Below, piece by piece: positions 1 to 8,682 of a stretch of DNA of 64,000 nt. Every line of letters begins with the position of its first letter. The first letter of the stretch is position 1. Origin of the DNA: Alentia gelatinosa (taxonomy: Eukaryota; Annelida; Polychaeta; Phyllodocida; Polynoidae). The notes below the pieces were generated by a model. That model had not been told where the DNA came from. It searched no databases and saw only the letters and a list, made by a program, of their open reading frames with translations. The DNA is taken from contig OX465580.1 in assembly GCA_950022655.1 (NCBI GenBank), positions 123,301,016-123,365,015 of the forward strand. The letters are read 5' to 3'. The position numbers were made by a program, and so were the translations under genes.

Positions 1-22
1 CACCAACTGACATATGGCTTGT

Positions 23-33
23 TGGTCTAGGGG
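23..33 (+). promoter_or_regulatory. Internal A box of the first tRNA (representative)
   Basis: 'ttggtctaggg' in the D arm corresponds to the RNA polymerase III A box bound by TFIIIC. It is unchanged in almost every gene of the array; the copy at 20023 alters it (G15T). Confidence 0.7.
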
Positions 34-65
34 TATGATTCTCGCTTTGGGTGCGAGAGGTCCCG

Positions 66-76
66 GGTTCAAATCC
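66..76 (+). promoter_or_regulatory. Internal B box of the first tRNA (representative)
   Basis: 'ggttcaaatcc' in the T arm fits the B box consensus. CGG genes have 'ggttcaattcc'. The copy at 63560 reads 'gtttcaaatcc' and so loses a conserved G. Confidence 0.7.
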
Positions 77-87
77 CGGACAAGCCC

Positions 88-795
88 ATTAGCCTTTTAC
101 TTGTCCATATCCAGCTAGCTACTTAATCCATACATGGCCAAAAGGCCTGCAGGCATTATATACCTGGGGGAGGGGAATGCTTACAGGCATTCACAATGAA
201 TTCAAGCGTTTCTCAATATACACAGGAAGATTCAAAGTCTTTATATAATCTATGAAAAATTATGTGTGAAAATCAATGTGGTACATTTGAAGAAATCACT
301 TACGGCAATGAATAGACTCTTTAGGTCATGTGAAAAGTATAACCTTTCTTGAATGTCTTAAGGCATTATCGCAATCCAGAGAGATACTGCTCTGAGGAAT
401 CCTGCCCCTGTAGCTACTCACACCAGCAATTTGCTCGCCTAGAAAGGATGAATGTCCTCATCCTGATCATGTGCTGAAATTCTCAGCGGTGATTGAGTTG
501 TGATGTAATATTCATGACTCTTCAACTAGTGGAAATAAGTTTGATACTGGGACTTATGGCAACCATATAGTAAACTAGACTCTGTATGTTCAAGCAAAGA
601 AAGATTTACTTCAGAAGAAACTTGAAAAATGCTATGTCTTGATATGAATGCCTTCGTGCAGACTGCAGTTTTATATGATTGCTCGACAAAAACAGGGTTC
701 TAAAGCTGTCAAATATGTTGGCTTGCAAAATAACACCATATCTCAAGAAAACTAGAAGCAGGCGATAGAGTTTCAAGGGGAGCTCTTCTTTGTGA
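88..795. repeat. First spacer (708 bp), representative copy
   Basis: AT-rich spacer between the unit-opening TGG gene and the CGG gene, repeated in every unit except the recombinant at 53835. I find no convincing gene in it. It begins with the T-run terminator, then a 'ggccaaaaggcc' palindrome near 138-149. Its portion up to about 430 has blocks in common with the spacer after the second TGG gene, evidence of an old duplication. Beyond about 430 that match stops. Confidence 0.8.
95..98 (+). terminator. Pol III T-run after unit-opening TGG gene
   Basis: Four T eight bases past the tRNA end. Most other TGG copies have five T here ('agctttttac'); this copy has 'agccttttac'. Confidence 0.75.
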
Positions 796-867
796 GGCTT
801 GTTGGTCTAGGGGTATGGTTCTCGCTTCGGGTGCGAGAGGTCCCGGGTTCAATTCCCGGACAAGCCC
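796..867 (+). tRNA. trnP-CGG: tRNA-Pro (CGG), A23G variant
   Basis: Reads CCG. The anticodon loop TTCGGGT gives CGG. The T loop is TTCAATT instead of TTCAAAT, which is the only other difference from the TGG gene. This copy alone has G for A at gene position 23 (818), changing a D-stem U-A pair to U-G, which should be tolerated. T4 follows. Confidence 0.95.
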
Positions 868-1476
868 AGTATTTTATCCCATACAGACTAGCCATGAAAC
901 TCAGAATCTTCTCAGGATACATTTCAACTGAAAACCTATTTCAATATTCTCTGCAATATATATGCTGAGCTCATATATGCCTGTTTTGCATTGGAATCCA
1001 TCGTTCTAGAAGAGCTGCAAATATCACAGCTCACACTTTCTAATATGAGAGAAGATCTGTAGATGTATATAGCTCGATAGCAGCAACTTCATATTGTCCA
1101 ATACTCTATTGTTTTGTCTCACAGTGTAAGAGGAAAGCATATCATGGATGGAGGTAAAGGTGATACAAAGTTATTTCCTGTGATATCATGATGGAGTGCT
1201 TTAGTGTTGCATCAGATGATAGTCAAATCTCTAATTAATATGTCAAACTTCCCGAGATGATATACAAACCAATCTGCTGAATTCAGATAACCGAGGCAAT
1301 ATGTTCTTCCATGTCTCTATTTTCCACAAATGGATACATTTGATTCTCTATGCTTCATGTCCTATATCAGAGAAATATCTACATACATACATACACCCAG
1401 TCTGTATTCTTGATACCATAATTGCAGTCATAGCAATATTTGGTGAAATTTCTTAGCCATCGCAGTAGCCAGCACA
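868..1476. repeat. Second spacer (609 bp), representative copy
   Basis: Spacer between the CGG and AGG genes. It contains a CATA microsatellite at 1381-1394 and an 'agtgtaagaggaaagcata' stretch near 1124-1141, closely resembled by one in the spacer after the second TGG gene (about 1754-1771). I see no rRNA, snRNA or coding region here. Copies elsewhere differ by single bases and CATA number. Confidence 0.75.
872..875 (+). terminator. Pol III T-run after CGG gene
   Basis: Four T starting five bases after the gene ('cagtattttatc'). Conserved after every CGG copy, including the CAG variant. Confidence 0.75.
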
Positions 1477-1548
1477 GGCTTGTTGGTCTAGGGGTATGAT
1501 TCTCGCTTAGGGTGCGAGAGGTCCCGGGTTCAAATCCCAGACAAGCCC
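1477..1548 (+). tRNA. trnP-AGG: tRNA-Pro (AGG), G63A variant
   Basis: Loop TTAGGGT gives anticodon AGG. In eukaryotes A34 becomes inosine, reading CCT, CCC and CCA. The body otherwise equals the TGG gene. This copy has A at gene position 63 (1539), turning the second T-stem pair C49-G63 into a C-A mismatch. The change is at a CpG and may weaken the gene. Confidence 0.93.
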
Positions 1549-1636
1549 AGTTAGTTTTATGCTCATGTTTATGGAATGGAAAGTATTGACGGCCACAACC
1601 AATATTTACTGGTCCCTCTAACACCAGTTGACATAT
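1549..1636. repeat. Third spacer (88 bp), representative copy
   Basis: Separates the AGG gene from the second TGG gene and holds the AGG terminator at 1555-1558. It aligns with the 89-bp spacer between the pseudogene and the next TGG gene (2028-2116), which is key evidence for the pseudogene's origin. The recurrent deletion seen at 7901 and three other places starts within this spacer type. Confidence 0.8.
1555..1558 (+). terminator. Pol III T-run after AGG gene
   Basis: Four T seven bases after the gene ('agttagttttat'). The same block follows the pseudogene. Confidence 0.75.
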
Positions 1637-1708
1637 GGCTTGTTGGTCTAGGGGTATGATTCTCGCTTTGGGTGCGAGAGGTCCCGGGTTCAAATCCCGG
1701 ACAAGCCC
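1637..1708 (+). tRNA. trnP-UGG: tRNA-Pro (TGG), consensus second copy of unit 1
   Basis: Identical over 72 bases to the gene at 16. Lies 88 bp after the AGG gene and opens the short module. T5 follows. Confidence 0.96.
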
Positions 1709-1985
1709 ATTAGCTTTTTACTTGTTCATATCCTGCTCACTACTTGATTAACAAGTGTAAGAGAAAAGCATAATATACAGGGGAATCCAAAGCGTTTGTT
1801 AAACTCTGAAAAAAGTGTGTGAAAATCAATAAAGCCTATTTGAAGAAGGATCGGTTATGGCAATAAAGAGGTTCTTCAGGTCATGTGACAAGTGAAACTT
1901 TCCTGAATGTCTTAAGGCATTCTCGCCATTAAGAGACATACTGCCTTGGAGTATTCTTGCCTGTATAGCTACTGCTACCAAGTAA
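1709..1985. repeat. Fourth spacer (277 bp), representative copy
   Basis: Follows the second TGG gene and ends at the pseudogene. From about 1815 on it matches the first spacer (about 265-430) in order with scattered differences, then stops where the pseudogene starts. The stop at about 1986 is the inferred deletion scar of the short module. Confidence 0.75.
1715..1719 (+). terminator. Pol III T-run after second TGG gene
   Basis: Five T seven bases after the gene. In the 'attgccttttgac' subfamily (copies ending 22873, 29176, 47123, 56848, 61050, 63151) this is four T. Confidence 0.75.
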
Positions 1986-2027
1986 TTGGGGCAGGAGAGG
2001 TCCTGGGTTCCAATGCTGGACAAGCCC
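1986..2027 (+). pseudogene. Truncated tRNA-Pro relic, unit 1
   Basis: The 42 bases align without gaps to the 3' part of the tRNA-Pro gene (positions 31-72), with 34 of 42 identical to the TGG gene. The acceptor 3' strand 'acaagccc' is intact, but the T stem and B box are damaged and the 5' half is absent. The sequence after it matches the flank of the AGG gene, so it derives from an AGG copy. It cannot fold as a tRNA. Confidence 0.88.
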
Positions 2028-2116
2028 AGTTAGTTTTATACTTCAGTATATCCAATCGAAGATCATGATGGTCACAACCAAAATTTTGCTGGTGTCTCTA
2101 TCACCAACTGACATAT

Positions 2117-2188
2117 GGCTTGTTGGTCTAGGGGTATGATTCTCGCTTTGGGTGCGAGAGGTCCCGGGTTCAAATCCCGGACAAGCCC
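2117..2188 (+). tRNA. trnP-UGG: tRNA-Pro (TGG), consensus, opens unit 2
   Basis: Matches the TGG consensus over all 72 bases. Preceded by 'caactgacatat', the flank typical of unit-opening copies; T5 follows. Confidence 0.96.
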
Positions 2189-2896
2189 ATTAGCTTTTTA
2201 CTTGTCCATATCCAGCTAGCTACTTAAGCCATACATGGCCAAAAGGCCTGCAGGCATTATATACCTGGGGGAGGGGAATGCTTACAGGCATTCACAATGA
2301 ATTCAAGGGTTTCTCAATATACACAGGAAGATTCAAAGTCTTTATATAATCTATGAAAAATTATGTGTGAAAATCAATGTGGTACATTTGAAGAAATCAC
2401 TTACGGCAATGAATAGACTCTTTAGGTCATGTGAAAAGTATAACCTTTCTTGAATGTCTTAAGGCATTATCGCAATGCAGAGAGATACTGCTCTGAGGAA
2501 TCCTGCCCCTGTAGCTACTCACACCAGCAATTTGCTCGCCTAGAAAGGATGAATGTCCTCATCCTGATCATGTGCTGAAATTCTCAGCGGTGATTGAGTT
2601 GTGATGTAATATTCATGACTCTTCAACTAGTGGAAATAAGTTTGATACTGGGACTTATGGCAACCATATAGTAAACTAGACGCTGTATGTTCAAGCAAAG
2701 AAAGATTTACTTCAGAAGAAACTTGAAAAATGCTATGTCTTGATATGAATGCCTTCGTGCAGACTGCAGTTTTATATGATTGCTCAACAAAAACAGGGTT
2801 CTAAAGCTGTCAAATATGTTGGCTTGCAAAATAACACCATATCTCAAGAAAACTAGAAGCAGGCGATAGAGTTTCAAGGGGAGCTGTTCTTTGTGA

Positions 2897-2968
2897 GGCT
2901 TGTTGGTCTAGGGGTATGATTCTCGCTTCGGGTGCGAGAGGTCCCGGGTTCAATTCCCGGACAAGCCC
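2897..2968 (+). tRNA. trnP-CGG: tRNA-Pro (CGG), consensus
   Basis: First copy in the window with the consensus CGG sequence (A23, T loop TTCAATT). Used as reference for the CGG entries below. T4 follows. Confidence 0.96.
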
Positions 2969-3577
2969 AGTATTTTATCCCATACAGACTAGCCATGAAA
3001 CTCAGAATCTTCTCAGGATACATTTCAACTGAAAACCTATTTCAACATTCTCTGCAATATATATGCTGAGCTCATATATGCCTGATTTGCATTGGAATCC
3101 ATCGTTCTAGAAGAGCTGCAAATATCACAGCTCACACTTTCTAATATGAGAGAAGATCTGTAGATGTATATAGCTCGATAGCAGCAACTACATATTGTCC
3201 AATACTCTATTGTTTTGTCTCACAGTGTAAGAGGAAAGCATATCATGGATGGAGGTAAAGGTGATACAAAGTTATTTCCTGTGATATCATGATGGAGTGC
3301 TTTAGTGTTGCATCAGATGATAGTCAAATCTCTAATTAATATGTCAAACTTCCCGAGATGATATACAAACCAATCTGCTGAATTCAGATAACCGAGGCAA
3401 TATGTTCTTCCATGTCTCTATTTTCCACAAATGGATACATTTGATTCTCTATGCTTCATGTCCTATATCAGAGAAATATCTACATACATACATACACCCA
3501 GTCTGTATTCTTGATACCATAATTGCAGTCATAGCAATATTTGGTGAAATTTCTTAGCCATCGCAGTAGCCAGCACA

Positions 3578-3649
3578 GGCTTGTTGGTCTAGGGGTATGA
3601 TTCTCGCTTAGGGTGCGAGAGGTCCCGGGTTCAAATCCCGGACAAGCCC
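3578..3649 (+). tRNA. trnP-AGG: tRNA-Pro (AGG), consensus
   Basis: First copy with the consensus AGG sequence and an intact C49-G63 pair. Reference for the AGG entries below. T4 follows. Confidence 0.96.
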
Positions 3650-3737
3650 AGTTAGTTTTATGCTCATGTTTATGGAATGGAAAGTATTGACGGCCACAAC
3701 CAATATTTACTGGTCCCTCTAACACCAGCTGACATAT

Positions 3738-3809
3738 GGCTTGTTGGTCTAGGGGTATGATTCTCGCTTTGGGTGCGAGAGGTCCCGGGTTCAAATCCCG
3801 GACAAGCCC
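3738..3809 (+). tRNA. trnP-UGG: tRNA-Pro (TGG), consensus, second of unit 2
   Basis: Consensus over 72 bases. Its 3' flank reads 'cttgtgcatatcc', a private spacer change. Confidence 0.96.
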
Positions 3810-4086
3810 ATTAGCTTTTTACTTGTGCATATCCTGCTCACTACTTGATTAACAAGTGTAAGAGAAAAGCATAATATACAGGGGAATCCAAAGCGTTTGT
3901 TAAACTCTGAAAAAAGTGTGTGAAAATCAATAAAGCCTATTTGAAGAAGGATCGGTTATGGCAATAAAGAGGTTCTTCAGGTCATGTGACAAGTGAAACT
4001 TTCCTGAATGTCTTAAGGCATTCACGCCATTAAGAGACATACTGCCTTGGAGTATCCTTGCCTGTATAGCTACTGCTACCAAGTAA

Positions 4087-4128
4087 CTGGGGCAGGAGAG
4101 GTCCTGGATTCCAATGCTGGACAAGCCC
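4087..4128 (+). pseudogene. Truncated tRNA-Pro relic, most diverged copy
   Basis: Same relic as at 1986 with two further changes: its first base is C, and 'gggtt' has become 'ggatt' in the B-box remnant. Confidence 0.87.
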
Positions 4129-4217
4129 AGTTAGTTTTATACTTCAGTATATCCAATCGAAGATCATGATGGTCACAACCAAAATTTTGCTGGTGTCTCT
4201 ATCACCAACTGACATAT

Positions 4218-4289
4218 GGCTTGTTGGTCTAGGGGTATGATTCTCGCTTTGGGTGCGAGAGGTCCCGGGTTCAAATCCCGGACAAGCCC
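4218..4289 (+). tRNA. trnP-UGG: tRNA-Pro (TGG), consensus, opens unit 3
   Basis: Consensus over 72 bases; T5 follows. Confidence 0.96.
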
Positions 4290-4997
4290 ATTAGCTTTTT
4301 ACTTGTCCATATCCAGCTAGCTACTTAATCCATACATGGCCAAAAGGCCTGCAGGCATTATATACCTGGGGGAGGGGAATGCTTACAGGCATTCACAATG
4401 AATTCAAGCGTTTCTCAATATACACAGGAAGATTCAAAGTCTTTATATAATCTATGAAAAATTATGTGTGAAAATCAATGTGGTACATTTGAAGAAATCA
4501 CTTACGGCAATGAATAGACTCTTTAGGTCATGTGAAAAGTATAACCTTTCTTGAATGTCTTAAGGCATTATCGCAATCCAGAGAGATACTGCTCTGAGGA
4601 ATCCTGCCCCTGTAGCTACTCACACCAGCAATTTGCTCGCCTAGAAAGGATGAATGTCCTCATCCTGATCATGTGCTGAAATTCTCAGCGGTGATTGAGT
4701 TGTGATGTAATATTCATGACTCTTCAACTAGTGGAAATAAGTTTGATACTGGGACTTATGGCAACCATATAGTAAACAAGACGCTGTATGTTCAAGCAAA
4801 GAAAGATTTACTTCAGAAGAAACTTGAAAAATGCTATGTCTTGATATGAATGCCTTCGTGCAGACTGCAGTTTTATATGATTGCTCAACAAAAACAGGGT
4901 TCTAAAGCTGTCAAATATGTTGGCTTGCAAAATAACACCATATCTCAAGAAAACTAGAAGCAGGCGATAGAGTTTCAAGGGGAGCTGTTCTTTGTGA

Positions 4998-5069
4998 GGC
5001 TTGTTGGTCTAGGGGTATGATTCTCGCTTCGGGTGCGAGAGGTCCCGGGTTCAATTCCCGGACAAGCCC
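4998..5069 (+). tRNA. trnP-CGG: tRNA-Pro (CGG), consensus
   Basis: Consensus; 780 bp after the unit's first TGG gene. Confidence 0.96.
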
Positions 5070-5582
5070 AGTATTTTATCCCATACAGACTAGCCATGAA
5101 ACTCAGAATCTTCTCAGGATACATTTCAACTGAAAACCTATTTCAATATTCTCTGCAATATATATGCTGAGCTCATATATGCCTGTTTTGCATTGGAATC
5201 CATCGTTCTAGAAGAGCTGCAAATATCACAGCTCACACTTTCTAATATGAGAGAAGATCTGTAGATGTATATAGCTCGATAGCAGCAACTACATATTGTC
5301 CAATACTCTATTGTTTTGTCTCACAGTGTAAGAGGAAAGCATATCATGGATGGAGGTAAAGGTGATACAAAGTTATTTCCTGTGATATCATGATGGAGTG
5401 CTTTAGTGTTGCATCAGATGATAGTCAAATCTCTAATTAATATGTCAAACTTCCCGAGATGATATACAAACCAATCTGCTGAATTTAGATAACCGAGGCA
5501 ATATGTTCTTCCATGTCTCTATTTTCCACAAATGGGTACATTTGATTCTCTATGCTTCATGTCCTATATCAGAGAAATATCT

Positions 5583-5604
5583 ACATACATACATACATAC
5601 ATAC
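5583..5604. repeat. Expanded CATA microsatellite
   Basis: About 22 bases of CATA repeat where most units have 14, which lengthens this unit by 8 bp. Confidence 0.8.
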
Positions 5605-5686
5605 ACCCAGTCTGTATTCTTGATACCATAATTGCAGTCATAGCAATATTTTGTGAAATTTCTTAGCCATCGCAGTAGCCAGCACA

Positions 5687-5758
5687 GGCTTGTTGGTCTA
5701 GGGGTATGATTCTCGCTTAGGGTGCGAGAGGTCCCGGGTTCAAATCCCGGACAAGCCC
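5687..5758 (+). tRNA. trnP-AGG: tRNA-Pro (AGG), consensus
   Basis: Consensus. Lies 689 bp after the CGG gene instead of 681 because of the longer CATA tract upstream. Confidence 0.96.
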
Positions 5759-5846
5759 AGTTAGTTTTATGCTCATGTTTATGGAATGGAAAGTATTGAC
5801 GGCCACAACCAATATTTACTGGTCCCTCTAACACCAGCTGACATAT

Positions 5847-5918
5847 GGCTTGTTGGTCTAGGGGTATGATTCTCGCTTTGGGTGCGAGAGGTCCCGGGTT
5901 CAAATCCCGGACAAGCCC
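5847..5918 (+). tRNA. trnP-UGG: tRNA-Pro (TGG), consensus, second of unit 3
   Basis: Consensus over 72 bases; T5 follows. Confidence 0.96.
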
Positions 5919-6195
5919 ATTAGCTTTTTACTTGTCCATATCCTGCTCACTACTTGATTAACAAGTGTAAGAGAAAAGCATAATATACAGGAGAATCCAA
6001 AGCGTTTGTTAAACTCTGAAAAAAGTGTGTGAAAATCAATAAAGCCTATTTGAAGAAGGATCGGTTATGGCAATAAAGAGGTTCTTCAGGTCATGTGACA
6101 AGTGAAACTTTCCTGAATGTCTTAAGGCATTCTCGCCGTTAAGAGACATACTGCCTTGGAGTATCCTTGCCTGTATAGCTACTGCTACCAAGTAA

Positions 6196-6237
6196 TTGGG
6201 GCAGGAGAGGTCCTGGGTTCCAATGCTGGACAAGCCC
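6196..6237 (+). pseudogene. Truncated tRNA-Pro relic, unit 3
   Basis: Same 42-base sequence as the relic at 1986. Confidence 0.87.
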
Positions 6238-6326
6238 AGTTAGTTTTATACTTCAGTATATCCAATCGAAGATCATGATGGTCACAACCAAAATTTTGCT
6301 GGTGTCTCTATCACCAACTGACATAT

Positions 6327-6398
6327 GGCTTGTTGGTCTAGGGGTATGATTCTCGCTTTGGGTGCGAGAGGTCCCGGGTTCAAATCCCGGACAAGCCC
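6327..6398 (+). tRNA. trnP-UGG: tRNA-Pro (TGG), consensus, opens higher-order repeat 1
   Basis: Consensus over 72 bases; T5 follows. This block has only one other TGG gene, at 9452. Confidence 0.96.
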
Positions 6399-7106
6399 AT
6401 TAGCTTTTTACTTGTCCATATCCAGCTAGCTACTTAAGCCATACATGGCCAAAAGGCCTGCAGGCATTATATACCTGGGGGAGGGGAATGCTTACAGGCA
6501 TTCACAATGAATTCAAGCGTTTCTCAATATACACAGGAAGATTCAAAGTCTTTATATAATCTATGAAAAATTATGTGTGAAAATCAATGTGGTACATTTG
6601 AAGAAATCACTTACGGCAATGAATAGACTCTTTAGGTCATGTGAAAAGTATAACCTTTCTTGAATGTCTTAAGGCATTATCGCAATGCAGAGAGATACTG
6701 CTCTGAGGAATCCTGCCCCTGTAGCTACTCACACCAGCAATTTGCTCGCCTAGAAAGGATGAATGTCCTCATCCTGATCATGTGCTGAAATTCTCAGCGG
6801 TGATTGAGTTGTGATGTAATATTCATGACTCTTCAACTAGTGGAAATAAGTTTGATACTGGGACTTATGGCAACCATATAGTAAACTAGACTCTGTATGT
6901 TCAAGCAAAGAAAGATTTACTTCAGAAGAAACTTGAAAAATGCTATGTCTTGATATGAATGCCTTCGTGCAGACTGCAGTTTTATATGATTGCTCGACAA
7001 AAACAGGGTTCTAAAGCTGTCAAATATGTTGGCTTGCAATATAACACCATATCTCAAGAAAACTAGAAGCAGGCGATAGAGTTTCAAGGGGAGCTGTTCT
7101 TTGTGA

Positions 7107-7178
7107 GGCTTGTTGGTCTAGGGGTATGATTCTCGCTTCGGGTGCGAGAGGTCCCGGGTTCAATTCCCGGACAAGCCC
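7107..7178 (+). tRNA. trnP-CGG: tRNA-Pro (CGG), consensus
   Basis: Consensus. The spacer just upstream carries the 'gcaatata' variant shared with 10645 and 16351. Confidence 0.96.
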
Positions 7179-7787
7179 AGTATTTTATCCCATACAGACT
7201 AGCCATGAAACTCAGAATCTTCTCAGGATACATTTCAACTGAAAACCTATTTCAATATTCTCTGCAATATATATGCTGAGCTCATATATGCCTGTTTTGC
7301 ATTGGAATCCATCGTTCTAGAAGAGCTGCAAATATCACAGCTCACACTTTCTAATATGAGAGAAGATCTGTAGATGTATATAGCTCGATAGCAGCAACTA
7401 CATATTGTCCAATACTCTATTGTTTTGTCTCACAGTGTAAGAGGAAAGCATATCATGGATGGAGGTAAAGGTGATACAAAGTTATTTCCTGTGATATCAT
7501 GATGGAGTGCTTTAGTGTTGCATCAGATGATAGTCAAATCTCTAATTAATATGTCAAACTTCCCGAGATGATATACAAACCAATCTGCTGAATTCAGATA
7601 ACCGAGGCAATATGTTCTTCCATGTCTCTATTTTCCACAAATGGGTACATTTGATTCTCTATGCTTCATGTCCTATATCAGAGAAATATCTACATACATA
7701 CATACACCCAGTCTGTATTCTTGATACCATAATTGCAGTCATAGCAATATTTGGTGAAATTTCTTAGCCATCGCAGTAGCCAGCACA

Positions 7788-7859
7788 GGCTTGTTGGTCT
7801 AGGGGTATGATTCTCGCTTAGGGTGCGAGAGGTCCCGGGTTCAAATCCCGGACAAGCCC
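7788..7859 (+). tRNA. trnP-AGG: tRNA-Pro (AGG), consensus, before deletion junction
   Basis: Consensus. Its downstream spacer has 'gctcttg' for 'gctcatg' and is cut at about 7901, so no TGG gene follows it. Confidence 0.96.
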
Positions 7860-7897
7860 AGTTAGTTTTATGCTCTTGTTTATGGAATGGAAAGTAT

Positions 7898-7904
7898 TGA
7901 CCAT
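7898..7904. other. Deletion junction removing a TGG gene, copy 1
   Basis: 'tattgac' from the post-AGG spacer is joined directly to 'cattagc', the flank just past a unit-opening TGG gene. Relative to two adjacent long modules 117 bp is missing; relative to a full unit 597 bp. Only one base of overlap is visible. Confidence 0.9.
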
Positions 7905-8610
7905 TAGCTTTTTACTTGTCCATATCCAGCTAGCTACTTAATCCATACATGGCCAAAAGGCCTGCAGGCATTATATACCTGGGGGAGGGGAATGCTTACA
8001 GGCATTCACAATGAATTCAAGGGTTTCTCAATATACACAGGAAGATTCAAAGTCTTTATATAATCTATGAAAAATTATGTGTGAAAATCAATGTGGTACA
8101 TTTGAAGAAATCACTTACGGCAATGAATAGACTCTTTAGGTCATGTGAAAAGTATAACCTTTCTTGAATGTCTTAAGGCATTATCGCAATCCAGAGAGAT
8201 ACTGCTCTGAGGAATCCTGCCCCTGTAGCTACTCACACCAGCAATTTGCTCGCCTAGAAAGGATGAATGTCCTCATCCTGATCATGTGCTGAAATTCTCA
8301 GCGGTGATTGAGTTGTGATGTAATATTCATGACTCTTCAACTAGTGGAAATAAGTTTGATACTGGGACTTATGGCAACCATATAGTAAACTAGACGCTGT
8401 ATGTTCAAGCAAAGAAAGATTTACTTCAGAAGAAACTTGAAAAATGCTATGTCTTGATATGAATGCCTTCGTGCAGACTGCAGTTTTATATGATTGCTCG
8501 ACAAAAACAGGGTTCTAAAGCTGTCAAATATGTTGGCTTGCAAAATAACACCATATCTCAAGAAAACTAGAAGCAGGCGATAGAGTTTCAAGGGGAGCTG
8601 TTCTTTGTGA

Positions 8611-8682
8611 GGCTTGTTGGTCTAGGGGTATGATTCTCGCTTCGGGTGCGAGAGGTCCCGGGTTCAATTCCCGGACAAGCCC
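8611..8682 (+). tRNA. trnP-CGG: tRNA-Pro (CGG), consensus, in TGG-less module
   Basis: Consensus. Follows the deletion junction by about 710 bp, so the nearest upstream gene is an AGG gene. Confidence 0.96.

Larger units (their letters stand above)
16..87 (+). tRNA. trnP-UGG: tRNA-Pro (TGG), consensus copy opening unit 1
   Basis: Delivers proline to CCA (and, with U34, possibly other CCN) codons. The 72 bases fold as a standard cloverleaf. The acceptor stem pairs bases 1-7 (GGCTTGT) with 65-71 (ACAAGCC), and base 72 is the C discriminator typical of eukaryotic tRNA-Pro. The D stem is short. The anticodon stem CTCGC (26-30) pairs with GCGAG (38-42), with loop TTTGGGT giving anticodon TGG at 33-35. 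The T stem CCGGG (48-52) pairs with CCCGG (60-64). No intron and no encoded CCA. A and B boxes are intact and T4 follows. This is the reference for all TGG entries. Confidence 0.96.
16..1636 (+). repeat. Long module (1621 bp): TGG-CGG-AGG cassette, first copy
   Basis: This segment runs from the first TGG tRNA to the base before the second. It holds one tRNA gene for each of the three proline anticodons, separated by 708-bp and 609-bp spacers, then an 88-bp spacer. It also occurs without the short module at 40088-44950, which shows that it can behave as a repeat unit on its own. The short module that follows shows matching blocks to it in the same order, so I infer that this was the older unit. 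Confidence 0.85.
1637..2116 (+). repeat. Short module (480 bp): TGG plus truncated AGG relic, first copy
   Basis: This segment begins with a TGG tRNA identical to the one opening the unit. Its spacer shares recognisable blocks with the spacer after the unit-opening TGG gene, for example the 'gtgtgaaaatcaat', 'aggtcatgtga' and 'gaatgtcttaaggcatt' stretches. Its last part, the pseudogene and the 89 bases after it, matches the AGG gene and its 88-bp spacer, including 'cagttagttttat' and 'ggtcacaaccaa'-like blocks. It therefore looks like a long module that lost about 1.1 kb, including its CGG gene. Confidence 0.8.
16..6326 (+). repeat. Block 1: three full units
   Basis: Units begin at 16, 2117 and 4218. 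The third is 2109 bp because its CATA microsatellite has two extra repeats. Unit 1 carries private changes in its CGG gene (A23G) and AGG gene (G63A). Unit 2 has a more diverged pseudogene. Stretches over 300 bases between genes are the two long spacers described for unit 1. Confidence 0.93.

Noticed and set aside
16..87. Organellar or bacterial tRNA array, or a phage tRNA cluster
   Set aside because: No encoded CCA, C discriminator, AGG anticodon, A and B boxes and T-run terminators all fit nuclear Pol III genes; no phage or bacterial genes are present.
138..149. 'ggccaaaaggcc' palindrome as a functional hairpin
   Set aside because: Only four paired bases around a four-base loop, present in every unit by descent; nothing else supports a role.
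1183..1300. Possible C/D-box snoRNA in the second spacer ('atgatgg', 'agatgat', 'ctga' motifs)
   Set aside because: No well-placed pair of C and D boxes with a terminal stem; the motifs are short and expected by chance in AT-rich spacer.
1379..1693. A 104-codon open frame on the reverse strand, repeated in nearly every unit
   Set aside because: It runs antisense through the AGG and second TGG tRNA genes and the spacer between them. Its conservation is that of the tRNAs. Such antisense tRNA-Pro frames are a familiar annotation artefact.
1826..2023. A 65-codon open frame on the reverse strand in most units
   Set aside because: It covers the pseudogene and fourth spacer, has no recognisable domain, and is conserved only as much as its surroundings.
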